A stretch of 64,000 nt of DNA from Wuchereria bancrofti (taxonomy: Eukaryota; Nematoda; Chromadorea; Rhabditida; Onchocercidae): positions 9,275,099-9,339,098 of the forward strand of contig SSBO01000012.1 in assembly GCA_005281725.1 (NCBI GenBank), read 5' to 3'. Positions 1 to 13,191 of the stretch are shown one piece after another. Position 1 is the stretch's first letter. Each line of letters starts with the position of its first letter. Both the position numbers and the translations under genes were made by a program. The notes beneath the pieces are model-generated. The model was not told where the DNA came from, ran no database searches, and saw only the letters and a list, made by a program, of their open reading frames with translations.

Positions 1-3000
1 ATTAAGATAAAAATAAACATGATAAAAATATCGTTATTATTATTATCATTATTATTACTACTATTACTACTATTTAAGAATAATTAACGCTCTCTGCATT
101 GGCTGCTTGTTTTTTTTTATTAGATCGAATTGGGCGGATTTGTAATCATATCATCATTCATATTCCTTCTTACTTTCCTTCTTTCCTCTCTCTTTTTGTG
201 GATATACTCTTTTTTTTCAAATTAGGTTATTTTTTTTGAAAAAAAGTTTTTTTATTAAATTTGAATTAATACTTTATAGGCTATCGTATTATTGAATTTT
301 ATTTAAATACATCCTTTTCCCATTCCATATTTATGGCTTATTTCTGTTACGACTGTGTTATCATTAATGCTAATTTTTTCCTTTTTTTGGAATTTAAGTG
401 GACAAAATTTTAGAAGTAAAAAAACTTTTTCTTTTGAATTGAATTTGGAAAAAGAATTTCAAAACTGCCACAATTTTCAACATTTTTTCCCCCATCTTTT
501 TTTACTCCAATTAATTTATGGTTTTCCACTTTTCTCATTATTATGTATCACATAAGCAATCAGTATTCAAAAATAATAAAATTATAATGTCCCAATTCTC
601 GGTGCATTATTTGCGTTGTTGATGCTGAGAATCATTTAGATCTAAACATTGTGAATATATATAGCCATTATTGTAGAACTATATTATAAATTATGAATTA
701 TATTATGTATATAATTACTATATATAATTACATTAAGTGAGCATATCATTAGGTTTTGATTTTATCAATTGGAATTGAATGCTTATTATATTATAAAACC
801 AGTGAAAAGATTATCATGATAAGCTTATTCTTATCAGCCGTACCGTTCTTTGGATAAAGAAAACAATTTTGATAAGCTAATCAGCTATTGTTTATTAAGC
901 GGGTTTCAATTGTTTTTTCTTTTTTTTATTTTAAATAGCTAACAAGTTATATTATTTGTAATGTTTTTTTTTCTGTTTTTCCTTCTTCAGTAAAAAAATC
1001 TCATTTTCTTTTTTTTGGTATATAGGAAATAGAACAATTCACTTGTATATATATTTGAATTATTAGTTCAGTTTTATATATATATATATATATATTTGAT
1101 ATTGAATAAAAGACAATACAATTACATTTCAGCTTACAAACAATTTTTTTTAAGAAAAAAGTTTCGAATAAAATTATCAATTGTCATTTTTATTCATATT
1201 TTTGGAAGTTTTATTTCGCAATTTCTTGCTCAATTTCGCATAAATTATTTGTAAATTTGATAGTAATTCATACGAAAAGCGTAAATCTAATAGATAGCAA
1301 GGAAGGAAAAGAAATGCTCGTTCAAATTTTGAAAAAAATTAAAACTGAAATTACATTCTTTCGGAATATTTCTTTGCACATTTTTACACAATCAATAATA
1401 TAAGCAACTTTTAAAGCTTTTTTTCTGTTTCACTGCAAGTAGTATTAAAAATTGTATGTAAAGAGAAGTTATTTCTTTTTTTTTGTAGCCAAACATTCAG
1501 TAACATTCATCGTTCTTGTTTATTTTGATTATGTATTTGATATCATCAACTCTCAAGTATGCTCACTTTAAGAATTTTATTTTTCCCTTTTCCTCTCTTC
1601 ATTTATTAAATTTTATTGAATAATTTTATTTAATACCAATTTTTCTTTCTTTTTTTTAAGCTTGTAATTTATAGTATTATTGTAGTGGTTGGATGTCAGT
1701 TATTTTAAAATATTTATCTTATCAGTAAAGATGTTTATTCTTTTGCCTTTCGTCCCAGCAAACTATGTGTGAAGATATAACATATATATCAATAATCCAA
1801 ATTTATGTCATTTATTCATTTGTTTGTTTTTTCTTTTGAATATAAATGAATTTTTAGTATATGTGTTTACTTAGCTTGCAGAATAAAAAATAGAAACAAA
1901 AAACCCGAAATGGTATTATTTTGGAAGTTCATTTATTGGATTATTTAACATTTTTTTCCATTAAAATAATATAGTTTTTTATATGTCCTTTTATCTATTT
2001 TTTCTCCCTCTCTCTCCCTCTTGTGTATGTCAGTCTGTCTGTGCTTCCTTTTTGTGGTATTAAAATGAAATATTTTTCTAAATTTTAATATAGTATATGT
2101 ATTTTCATTATTCATAAATCATCTACAAATTGTCATTATTATTAATATTTGGTCTTACAGCAGAAGAATAATTNCAATTAATTTATGGTTTTCCACTTTT
2201 CTCATTATTATGTATCACATAAGCAATCAGTATTCAAAAATAATAAAATTATAATGTCCCAATTCTCGGTGCATTATTTGCGTTGTTGATGCTGAGAATC
2301 ATTTAGATCTAAACATTGTGAATATATATAGCCATTATTGTAGAACTATATTATAAATTATGAATTATATTATGTATATAATTACTATATATAATTACAT
2401 TAAGTGAGCATATCATTAGGTTTTGATTTTATCAATTGGAATTGAATGCTTATTATATTATAAAACCAGTGAAAAGATTATCATGATAAGCTTATTCTTA
2501 TCAGCCGTACCGTTCTTTGGATAAAGAAAACAATTTTGATAAGCTAATCAGCTATTGTTTATTAAGCGGGTTTCAATTGTTTTTTCTTTTTTTTATTTTA
2601 AATAGCTAACAAGTTATATTATTTGTAATGTTTTTTTTTCTGTTTTTCCTTCTTCAGTAAAAAAATCTCATTTTCTTTTTTTTGGTATATAGGAAATAGA
2701 ACAATTCACTTGTATATATATTTGAATTATTAGTTCAGTTTTATATATATATATATATATATTTGATATTGAATAAAAGACAATACAATTACATTTCAGC
2801 TTACAAACAATTTTTTTTAAGAAAAAAGTTTCGAATAAAATTATCAATTGTCATTTTTATTCATATTTTTGGAAGTTTTATTTCGCAATTTCTTGCTCAA
2901 TTTCGCATAAATTATTTGTAAATTTGATAGTAATTCATACGAAAAGCGTAAATCTAATAGATAGCAAGGAAGGAAAAGAAATGCTCGTTCAAATTTTGAA

Positions 3001-4611
3001 AAAAATTAAAACTGAAATTACATTCTTTCGGAATATTTCTTTGCACATTTTTACACAATCAATAATATAAGCAACTTTTAAAGCTTTTTTTCTGTTTCAC
3101 TGCAAGTAGTATTAAAAATTGTATGTAAAGAGAAGTTATTTCTTTTTTTTTGTAGCCAAACATTCAGTAACATTCATCGTTCTTGTTTATTTTGATTATG
3201 TATTTGATATCATCAACTCTCAAGTATGCTCACTTTAAGAATTTTATTTTTCCCTTTTCCTCTCTTCATTTATTAAATTTTATTGAATAATTTTATTTAA
3301 TACCAATTTTTCTTTCTTTTTTTTAAGCTTGTAATTTATAGTATTATTGTAGTGGTTGGATGTCAGTTATTTTAAAATATTTATCTTATCAGTAAAGATG
3401 TTTATTCTTTTGCCTTTCGTCCCAGCAAACTATGTGTGAAGATATAACATATATATCAATAATCCAAATTTATGTCATTTATTCATTTGTTTGTTTTTTC
3501 TTTTGAATATAAATGAATTTTTAGTATATGTGTTTACTTAGCTTGCAGAATAAAAAATAGAAACAAAAAACCCGAAATGGTATTATTTTGGAAGTTCATT
3601 TATTGGATTATTTAACATTTTTTTCCATTAAAATAATATAGTTTTTTATATGTCCTTTTATCTATTTTTTCTCCCTCTCTCTCCCTCTTGTGTATGTCAG
3701 TCTGTCTGTGCTTCCTTTTTGTGGTATTAAAATGAAATATTTTTCTAAATTTTAATATAGTATATGTANAAAAAATTAAAACTGAAATTACATTCTTTCG
3801 GAATATTTCTTTGCACATTTTTACACAATCAATAATATAAGCAACTTTTAAAGCTTTTTTTCTGTTTCACTGCAAGTAGTATTAAAAATTGTATGTAAAG
3901 AGAAGTTATTTCTTTTTTTTTGTAGCCAAACATTCAGTAACATTCATCGTTCTTGTTTATTTTGATTATGTATTTGATATCATCAACTCTCAAGTATGCT
4001 CACTTTAAGAATTTTATTTTTCCCTTTTCCTCTCTTCATTTATTAAATTTTATTGAATAATTTTATTTAATACCAATTTTTCTTTCTTTTTTTTAAGCTT
4101 GTAATTTATAGTATTATTGTAGTGGTTGGATGTCAGTTATTTTAAAATATTTATCTTATCAGTAAAGATGTTTATTCTTTTGCCTTTCGTCCCAGCAAAC
4201 TATGTGTGAAGATATAACATATATATCAATAATCCAAATTTATGTCATTTATTCATTTGTTTGTTTTTTCTTTTGAATATAAATGAATTTTTAGTATATG
4301 TGTTTACTTAGCTTGCAGAATAAAAAATAGAAACAAAAAACCCGAAATGGTATTATTTTGGAAGTTCATTTATTGGATTATTTAACATTTTTTTCCATTA
4401 AAATAATATAGTTTTTTATATGTCCTTTTATCTATTTTTTCTCCCTCTCTCTCCCTCTTGTGTATGTCAGTCTGTCTGTGCTTCCTTTTTGTGGTATTAA
4501 AATGAAATATTTTTCTAAATTTTAATATAGTATATGTATTTTCATTATTCATAAATCATCTACAAATTGTCATTATTATTAATATTTGGTCTTACAGCAG
4601 AAGAATAATTA
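1..4611. other. AT-rich non-coding DNA with unmerged contig overlaps
   Basis: I see no gene here. The stretch is poly-T/poly-A rich with ATT/TTA trinucleotide tracts (about 25-70). It is inflated by false duplication: 508-2101 reappears as 2175-3768 after a single N at 2174, and 3000-3768 reappears as 3770-4538 after a single N at 3769. Sequence after 4539 matches the end of the first copy (2102-2173) and then runs on into new sequence, so the real locus is probably one copy. Short open frames here have no family resemblance and no exon-like structure. Confidence 0.8.
508..4538. repeat. Direct duplication bounded by single N bases (assembly overlap)
   Basis: Three overlapping copies of one sequence are present: 508-2101, 2175-3768 (offset 1667) and 3770-4538 (offset 770 from the second copy). 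I see no mismatch between copies where I compared them. Each junction is exactly one N. Perfect identity together with N-marked junctions fits contig ends placed side by side without merging better than a biological tandem repeat. Confidence 0.85.
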
Positions 4612-4689
4612 AAGCTGCCATCGAATCATTTAGAAAAGTTAATATATTGTTTATTATGATAATTATTACGATTTGTCATTTATTCATAA

Positions 4690-4805
4690 TCATTTGTTAT
4701 AGTAACAATAATAATATTAATAATGGTAGTAACAATAATTTTGATAGTGATAATAATAATAATAATGATAATAATAATAAATAATGATAATGATGATAAT
4801 AATAA
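4690..4805. repeat. Imperfect AAT trinucleotide tract
   Basis: A run of AAT/ATA/GAT-type trinucleotides with interruptions, typical of AT-rich nematode intergenic DNA. The open frame over it on the minus strand encodes runs of isoleucine and is not a plausible protein. Confidence 0.7.
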
Positions 4806-5566
4806 AAATATGAATATCAAATATACTTCTATTATTTCCACTGTCGTATAAAACTCATTATTATCATTGAATTCTTTTTTTCCTTCTTTTTGAATAATAA
4901 TAAATGATGTCATTATTTCTTTATTTTCTTCTGCTAATATTGTATGCATTGTGTAGTAAAAACAAAAACAAAAAAAAAAAAAGAAAACAAAAAAGAGAAA
5001 AACAAAAAATGGAAAGAAAACAAAATAAATAAAATATATGGAAAATATAATTTATATACTGCCCGATTGCGTGAATAACTTTCCTATTTTCATCTATCAT
5101 TTTTTCTTTTTATCTTTACACTTTAACATTTTATTTTTTAAGAAAATTAAAGAATTATAAAAAAATTAGATGACATATTTGAGTGGTAATACCATCAGTT
5201 TGACTACTCTAATAATCTTAGTATTATCGCACTTTTTTTNTGCGTGAATAACTTTCCTATTTTCATCTATCATTTTTTCTTTTTATCTTTACACTTTAAC
5301 ATTTTATTTTTTAAGAAAATTAAAGAATTATAAAAAAATTAGATGACATATTTGAGTGGTAATACCATCAGTTTGACTACTCTAATAATCTTAGTATTAT
5401 CGCACTTTTTTTCTTTCAATTATTTTTGTATTATAGTGTTGGACGGAGTGATTTCAAATCAAAAAAAAAATAATTTCTAAATTTGGTTTTTTTAGGTTCT
5501 GTTATTATGTGCACAAATATATTCTTATTACTATTCATTATTTATTTATTTATTATTATTATCGTT

Positions 5567-8500
5567 ATCAATATTATTGTCATTATTATTACTTTATTTA
5601 TCGGTGTCAGCAAAAAATTTCTTTACAGGAATTTTCCCGTTGTTTTTAGTTAACTTGATTATATTTTATATATGATTTTCACTGTAATGCCTTTTAAATA
5701 GGAAAAAAATTTTTTTCAGTGAAATTTCGACAATTTTATAGTTTCAGCAATCGTTTGCCTTAAAATTACATGATGATAATTATGTAAAATAAGGAAATTC
5801 TATGAAATATTAATCAAATAGAAAAATTTTTTTCACACTCTCTTCCTTATCTCTCTCCCATTTGTTATATTTATTTTTTTTTTCTTTTGAATAAAAATGA
5901 AATTATAAAGTTTTTATATAGATTTTTTTCTTAGATATATTTCTACTTTTGTAGAAAACATTTATTATTTTGTAGTTTATAATACTTGTATTTTTGATAT
6001 ATCGTTTTCATATATGATTTTTGTATATGAATTATTGATGACTTATAATAATTATCTAATCACTGATAACAGTTGTAACAAATTTTATCATTTTAATTTA
6101 AGCAAAAATACCATTCTTACATTTAAAAATTCCTTATGCAAAAATTTCATATTATACGTGATTTTTCAGTGGAATTCTTATGTACTACGTGAAAAAAACA
6201 TATATTCCATTATTGCATCCCGCGTTTTCTCTCTCTCTGTTTTCCCCGGGTTATGAACCTTTCCGTTATTTCCCATAGCAAATAATAATAATAATGGATT
6301 TTTTTTCGATTATTTTGAATATTCATATTGATTTTTGGTGGTTGTTTCTCTTTTTCTCCTCTTTTTTTAAATTTATTATTTTATTTATAAGTTGGAATGA
6401 ATTATGAAAAAAAAGAAAAGACGAAGGAAAGAAAAACTTTGCTAATGTATAATTCCCAAGGTTATTGCATTGGGAAAAGTATTTATGTTTTCTTTTTTTT
6501 ACTTTATTCATCAAATGAAAAATCTTTTTTGTCTATTTACATTCTTATTTTTAAGCAAAAATTTGTAAATAAATTAAATTCGTCCGAAAAAAAATTTTCT
6601 TTTGTTAAGTGTGAATGATGTAATTATCAATTAATTGAATTAATCAAACTATTTTTTTACTGAGAAAATTGAATTAACTAAACCATTATTGAAACAAAAA
6701 TGAAAATGATTTTTTATACAAAGTTTGGATTGACGAAATCATTCCGAGATTTGAACACGTAATGTAATGATTTAAGTTTTATATACATTTGTTTACAACA
6801 GAAATAATACAGTAAAATCATATGGAAATAACCATTGTGATGAATATTTTTTTTTATTGAACTATGAATAATAAAATTTGAAAATCGAATAATAAACAAT
6901 TTTTCTTTTTTTTTATTTTATCAAAATTTTATCAAATTCAATATTTAATTACAAATAAATTAACACAAGTATTCCTAATATTTAATACATTAACTTATTA
7001 ATTGATTACATATTCGTCAAATAATATTACACATAATAGTATATATTTTCATATCATATATATTTCTAAATTTTAAATTTGATAAATAAAAATTGGAAGT
7101 TTTTTACTTAGAAACTTTTTGATTTATATATATATTTAAATTTTATCTCTAAGCATGCTAATTGCACATTCGATAGAATTTTGAATTACAGAAATCTGAA
7201 ACGCATTTAGACGTGCACTTAGAATGCGTCCATCGTCATTTCGTGCTGTTCTGAATGTATCTATCTGCAATATTTTCATATTTTAATGTATCAATTTTAT
7301 TTTATACTAAAGAAAAAGATAAATAAAAACAAAATGAACAAATTATTCCATTATATTCATCCATTAACTTTAATCATTAATGGTTTACAAAAGTTTGAAA
7401 TGTGAATTCACAAAAGTTTAAAATTGATGGCATATCCGGCAAAAAACTAATATCACTTGGAAAAGTTTTAAACCTGTAACCGTAGTTGAATCATTTCTGA
7501 AATTATCAAATTTACTTTTTTCTTTATTTCCTGATTCAATTTTGAATAGTTGATTACTAATATGACATAAAGANANATCAATATTATTGTCATTATTATT
7601 ACTTTATTTATCGGTGTCAGCAAAAAATTTCTTTACAGGAATTTTCCCGTTGTTTTTAGTTAACTTGATTATATTTTATATATGATTTTCACTGTAATGC
7701 CTTTTAAATAGGAAAAAAATTTTTTTCAGTGAAATTTCGACAATTTTATAGTTTCAGCAATCGTTTGCCTTAAAATTACATGATGATAATTATGTAAAAT
7801 AAGGAAATTCTATGAAATATTAATCAAATAGAAAAATTTTTTTCACACTCTCTTCCTTATCTCTCTCCCATTTGTTATATTTATTTTTTTTTTCTTTTGA
7901 ATAAAAATGAAATTATAAAGTTTTTATATAGATTTTTTTCTTAGATATATTTCTACTTTTGTAGAAAACATTTATTATTTTGTAGTTTATAATACTTGTA
8001 TTTTTGATATATCGTTTTCATATATGATTTTTGTATATGAATTATTGATGACTTATAATAATTATCTAATCACTGATAACAGTTGTAACAAATTTTATCA
8101 TTTTAATTTAAGCAAAAATACCATTCTTACATTTAAAAATTCCTTATGCAAAAATTTCATATTATACGTGATTTTTCAGTGGAATTCTTATGTACTACGT
8201 GAAAAAAACATATATTCCATTATTGCATCCCGCGTTTTCTCTCTCTCTGTTTTCCCCGGGTTATGAACCTTTCCGTTATTTCCCATAGCAAATAATAATA
8301 ATAATGGATTTTTTTTCGATTATTTTGAATATTCATATTGATTTTTGGTGGTTGTTTCTCTTTTTCTCCTCTTTTTTTAAATTTATTATTTTATTTATAA
8401 GTTGGAATGAATTATGAAAAAAAAGAAAAGACGAAGGAAAGAAAAACTTTGCTAATGTATAATTCCCAAGGTTATTGCATTGGGAAAAGTATTTATGTTT

Positions 8501-9583
8501 TCTTTTTTTTACTTTATTCATCAAATGAAAAATCTTTTTTGTCTATTTACATTCTTATTTTTAAGCAAAAATTTGTAAATAAATTAAATTCGTCCGAAAA
8601 AAAATTTTCTTTTGTTAAGTGTGAATGATGTAATTATCAATTAATTGAATTAATCAAACTATTTTTTTACTGAGAAAATTGAATTAACTAAACCATTATT
8701 GAAACAAAAATGAAAATGATTTTTTATACAAAGTTTGGATTGACGAAATCATTCCGAGATTTGAACACGTAATGTAATGATTTAAGTTTTATATACATTT
8801 GTTTACAACAGAAATAATACAGTAAAATCATATGGAAATAACCATTGTGATGAATATTTTTTTTTATTGAACTATGAATAATAAAATTTGAAAATCGAAT
8901 AATAAACAATTTTTCTTTTTTTTTATTTTATCAAAATTTTATCAAATTCAATATTTAATTACAAATAAATTAACACAAGTATTCCTAATATTTAATACAT
9001 TAACTTATTAATTGATTACATATTCGTCAAATAATATTACACATAATAGTATATATTTTCATATCATATATATTTCTAAATTTTAAATTTGATAAATAAA
9101 AATTGGAAGTTTTTTACTTAGAAACTTTTTGATTTATATATATATTTAAATTTTATCTCTAAGCATGCTAATTGCACATTCGATAGAATTTTGAATTACA
9201 GAAATCTGAAACGCATTTAGACGTGCACTTAGAATGCGTCCATCGTCATTTCGTGCTGTTCTGAATGTATCTATCTGCAATATTTTCATATTTTAATGTA
9301 TCAATTTTATTTTATACTAAAGAAAAAGATAAATAAAAACAAAATGAACAAATTATTCCATTATATTCATCCATTAACTTTAATCATTAATGGTTTACAA
9401 AAGTTTGAAATGTGAATTCACAAAAGTTTAAAATTGATGGCATATCCGGCAAAAAACTAATATCACTTGGAAAAGTTTTAAACCTGTAACCGTAGTTGAA
9501 TCATTTCTGAAATTATCAAATTTACTTTTTTCTTTATTTCCTGATTCAATTTTGAATAGTTGATTACTAATATGACATAAAGA
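5567..9583. repeat. 2.0 kb direct duplication around N bases (assembly overlap)
   Basis: 5567-7573 and 7577-9583 are copies with an offset of 2010. The junction is the short string a-g-a-N-a-N. The second copy continues smoothly into unique DNA at 9584. No differences were seen on reading, which argues for a contig overlap rather than an old duplication. Confidence 0.85.
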
Positions 9584-10299
9584 GATGTACTATTTTTTCT
9601 TTTTTTCTTATTACTAATTATATTGAAATTTCATCTTAAAATATTATTTGTATTTTAGAAATTTAATTCAAAAAGAAATAACTTGTAAAAAATGTTCGAC
9701 TTTTTGTTTAAACTAAAATAATTCAAAAATAAATCATTCGTAAAACTAGAAAAAAAGAAAAAAAGCGAGAAAAATGATTAAAAATAAAAAACACCGACCA
9801 GATATCGTGAAGAGTTTTTCGACCACTTTTTTTCTCTGATTCCGTTGGATTTGGAATTAATTTCGATATTTCTGCCATAAATGGATATAACCGTATCACA
9901 TGCCTGTATCATTTAAAAATTTAAAATGTCGTAATTTCATTTTCTTCTAAACTGCTGTCTTCATTACTCTATCTGAAATTTTCAAAGTTAGTGAATGAAT
10001 AATCGCATTGATATTGATCACAGTAGTCCGTAAATTTTTATTTTGTTTGTCCGATAGACTAATCATCTGTTAAGATGATTAAACTATTTAATGTTTACAC
10101 GTTATAAAACAACTTGAATTTCCTACCTTGTTTTTAAACGAATGAATTTAATGAAAAAAATTTCCGCTAATTAAAATGACAATAGATTTGACTGATCTTT
10201 TGGTACAAATATTTTCTTAAGTTGTTTTTTATTGAAAAAAGGATTCTGAAAAGTTAAAAATTAAAATGAAATAAATCTACAATAAACTGCAAAAAAAAG

Positions 10300-13191
10300 C
10301 AAAATCGAACAAGGAATGATTGGAGTGTATATTATCCATATTAAAATATGCTACTGTTCGTTGATTTAATAAATTTGCATATTCTTCAACAAATTCTGTT
10401 GAACCAATTAAGTCATATTTTTCAGCATCCCAATTACGAAATATAATTATCCTTGCTACATATATTTGATTTCAATCACTCGACCTTTATAAACATAATT
10501 GCTAGCATTTTCGCTAGAAATTTTATTCTGAAATTTAGTCGTAACAGATATTTAAATTATATCAAATGTTATAATATGTAGTAAAATTTAAAAATATGAT
10601 TGAATAAATTGTAATTTTTCAAATATATTAAATTAGTAGTATTCAAATTAGATAGTTACTCCAACAATATATAGTAATTAATACTAAACTTTTAACATAT
10701 TTATATTCAAATTAGGTATTTATATTCTAACAATATGCAATAATTAATACTTCCATTCATTTACGATAATATTACAAGATAAATATAATAACTGACAAAT
10801 TACCTGGTCTCCAATTTGTTATTTTCATCGTTTGTACAATACCTCTTGCAACTTCACCTAGTAATTGCTGTACCGCTATTCGGATCTAATGCATAAATCC
10901 AAGCATCATAGTGATTACCTAAGATAACATACTTACCAGGATCTGTTGTACCACGAATATATCCTATTACATTTCGAATTGTTCTGCAACATTTGCATAT
11001 TTATATATGTTTGTATAAAATTAATCAAATAAGTGTAAAAAAAATAATAAAATGTTGAAATTAATTAACTGATTAAAGAAGAAATAGAAAAAAATTATAT
11101 ATATATCTATTAAAAATAATAAAAACTGAATAAATTTAAAATTCAAAAATTTCCACATATTAATTATTAAAACTAAAATCTCTTTACTGTAATGCTTAAA
11201 ATACCTGATTTCCAATGACGAATGAACAGTAATTTCAATTTTATTATTTTCTTTCATATCAGGTCCAAGATAATAAGTTGTATTAATGCTATCTTGCCAA
11301 TCAGATGGTGCTACAAAATCACGCATATATGAGAGCACCTGATTAAGCATCCAAATAACTTAGTGCTAATACTGGTATTGTTGGTAACACATGATCAGTC
11401 ATAACCTGAAAGTAAAGCAATTCTTTTTTGATTTTATATTTTTATAAATAAAAATGCAGCAATTCAAAAGTAAAGTTTAAAATTTTTGAGAAAATATATT
11501 TTTATGGGTTTCTATGCTTTTAATAGTAAAATCGAAAAGTTTTGATGCTAAAATCTAAAAAAACTTATCATAGGTATGCAATAATAGAATATTATGAATT
11601 ATGTTGTTTTATAGATATATTAGATAATTTGTTATTTTCTTCTGATATTTTTTTGTGATATAAAATATTAATTAAGTTATTTTATATATCAACTAACAAA
11701 TTTTCAGAAATTATTTTGCATTAAAAAATGCAAAAAAAGTGGTGTTTAAATTGTACATTGTGCCTGATAATTTAATTTTTTTACTACTTTAAAATTTCTT
11801 ATGATTTCAAGTCAGGCTTTATAAAAATTTGTACCTAACTCAAGTTTAAGTGAAATCTATCAAATTAAATTATAATATAGTAAAAACTATAAAAATCATC
11901 GAAGAAACTTTCTGGTAAGCAAAAAAGAAAACTCTTAATGTAAACTTTATGAATTATTTGAATTCGGGGCATAGCAGTATAATAATTTGGAATAAATTTT
12001 GAAAATGTTTTAAATCATTTGATATTGCTTATTTGATTTATGATTTATTAAAATTTAATTAAAAATACTTCCTTAATAGTTTCTAAGCGATATAAATTCT
12101 TTTTCGTTGGATATAATGGCGAAAACAGATCAGCGCTACCTAATACTATCACGTTGTACACAACATATGGCAAACATTTATTTTTGGGTATACATTTTTT
12201 GAAAATTAAATGAAAAAAATTAAAAAATTTTTGAAATTCAATTTATTAAATAAAACAATAAATTAAAATGATCAAATAGATGTGTAATGTCTAAATTATA
12301 ATAATTAGTAATAGCACTAATAATAATAAACTAAATACTAGTATTGCGAGAAATGCGAAAAAGAAAAATTTTTGCTATTCTTTTGTAATAAGATGCGGAA
12401 AAAAAATTCCTTTTTCTTCATTTTAGAATTTCAAAATCTTTAAATTCATTCTAATAAATTTTTATTTATTTGTTACAATACTTTCTAAATACTTTCTTTA
12501 AAAACAAATGAAGTCTTTCTTTTCCACACTGTTTGCTTGTTAAAAGTTAAGCTTTCATTCATTCCATTTAAATTAATTAGCTAAATGATGAAACTAAAAT
12601 AATCAAATAAAATGATGCAATAGCCATATTATGTCAATTAATAATAATAATAGTAAACTAAAATTGTGATAAAAATTTTGAAAAAAAACAAAAGAACGAA
12701 AACCTTTTTCTATACCACCCCGTGAAGACAATACTAATGGCACTAGCCATTTCAGCTAATGGAACCATTTCATATTTTATCACCTCGAAATATTTTCCCA
12801 TATCTCATCGTCGCTATTTTATCTTAGCAAATATTATAAAATCAATATTAAATATTCGTTAAACATTTGGCGATACAAAGATTTTTAAAGAAAAAAAAAA
12901 CAATAAGTCAAGAAATTATAAATGATAGCTCACTTTTCTTTTAGATTATGTTGCAAGAAAATGAAAGAATTAAAATACTTTTTTCTTCATTTTTAATTTT
13001 TGAACGGAATTACTTTAAAAAAAATGAATTTATTTATATTGTATAAATTTTATGATATAACATAAATTAATAAACAAAATATTTTTAACCTTAGGATCGA
13101 TACCGTAATAATTTAAACGTTCAAAATCTTCCTTTCGTCCAAAATGACAATAAATAATTTGTCCACGAATAGTGCTATTTGCAGAATAAGC
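10300..13191 (-). pseudogene. Decayed glutamate carboxypeptidase II-like (M28) gene
   Basis: Exons on the minus strand read in family order for glutamate carboxypeptidase II (FOLH1/NAALADase, zinc peptidase M28): 13191-13090 (ends FERLNYYGIDPK), about 12827-12712 (MRYGKIFRGDK), 12139-12069 (FSPLYPTKKNLYRLETIKE), 11405-11205 (LPTIPV and APSDWQDSINTTYYLGPD), 10983-10804 (NVIGYIRGTTDPGKYVILGN, HYDAW, LDPNSG) and 10455 to about 10300 (WDAEKYDLIGSTEF, NMDN). It is broken: the frame shifts after FRGDK, again after YLDA near 11347, and again after LDPNSGTA near 10861. The WDAEEFG motif reads WDAEKYD, so the second glutamate, a zinc ligand in this family, is lysine. The donor after DPK is also poor. 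The rest of the catalytic domain and the dimerisation domain are not visible downstream. I call it a pseudogene. Clustered sequencing errors could explain some shifts but less easily the lysine and the missing C-terminus. Confidence 0.75.

Larger units (their letters stand above)
4612..10290. other. AT-rich non-coding DNA, largely one sequence present twice
   Basis: I see no supportable gene. 5068-5239 repeats as 5241-5412 around an N at 5240, and 5567-7573 repeats as 7577-9583 around Ns at 7574 and 7576. The small open frames at 6014-6899 recur identically 2010 bp later because the DNA is duplicated, not because they are a gene family. 9584-10290 is unique and equally featureless. The missing C-terminal half of the peptidase-like pseudogene would lie here on the minus strand, but I found no exon resembling it. 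Confidence 0.75.

Noticed and set aside
4680..4949. 89-residue minus-strand frame with a long isoleucine run
   Set aside because: It is the translation of an AAT trinucleotide tract.
6014..8909. Two identical sets of four small open frames spaced 2010 bp apart, resembling a tandem gene family
   Set aside because: The whole DNA segment is duplicated at an N-marked seam, the frames are low-complexity, and no splice or family signal supports them.
11021..11350. A 109-residue minus-strand frame as a free-standing gene
   Set aside because: Only its first part is coding-like and belongs to an exon of the M28 pseudogene; the rest reads through the donor at 11204 into intron.
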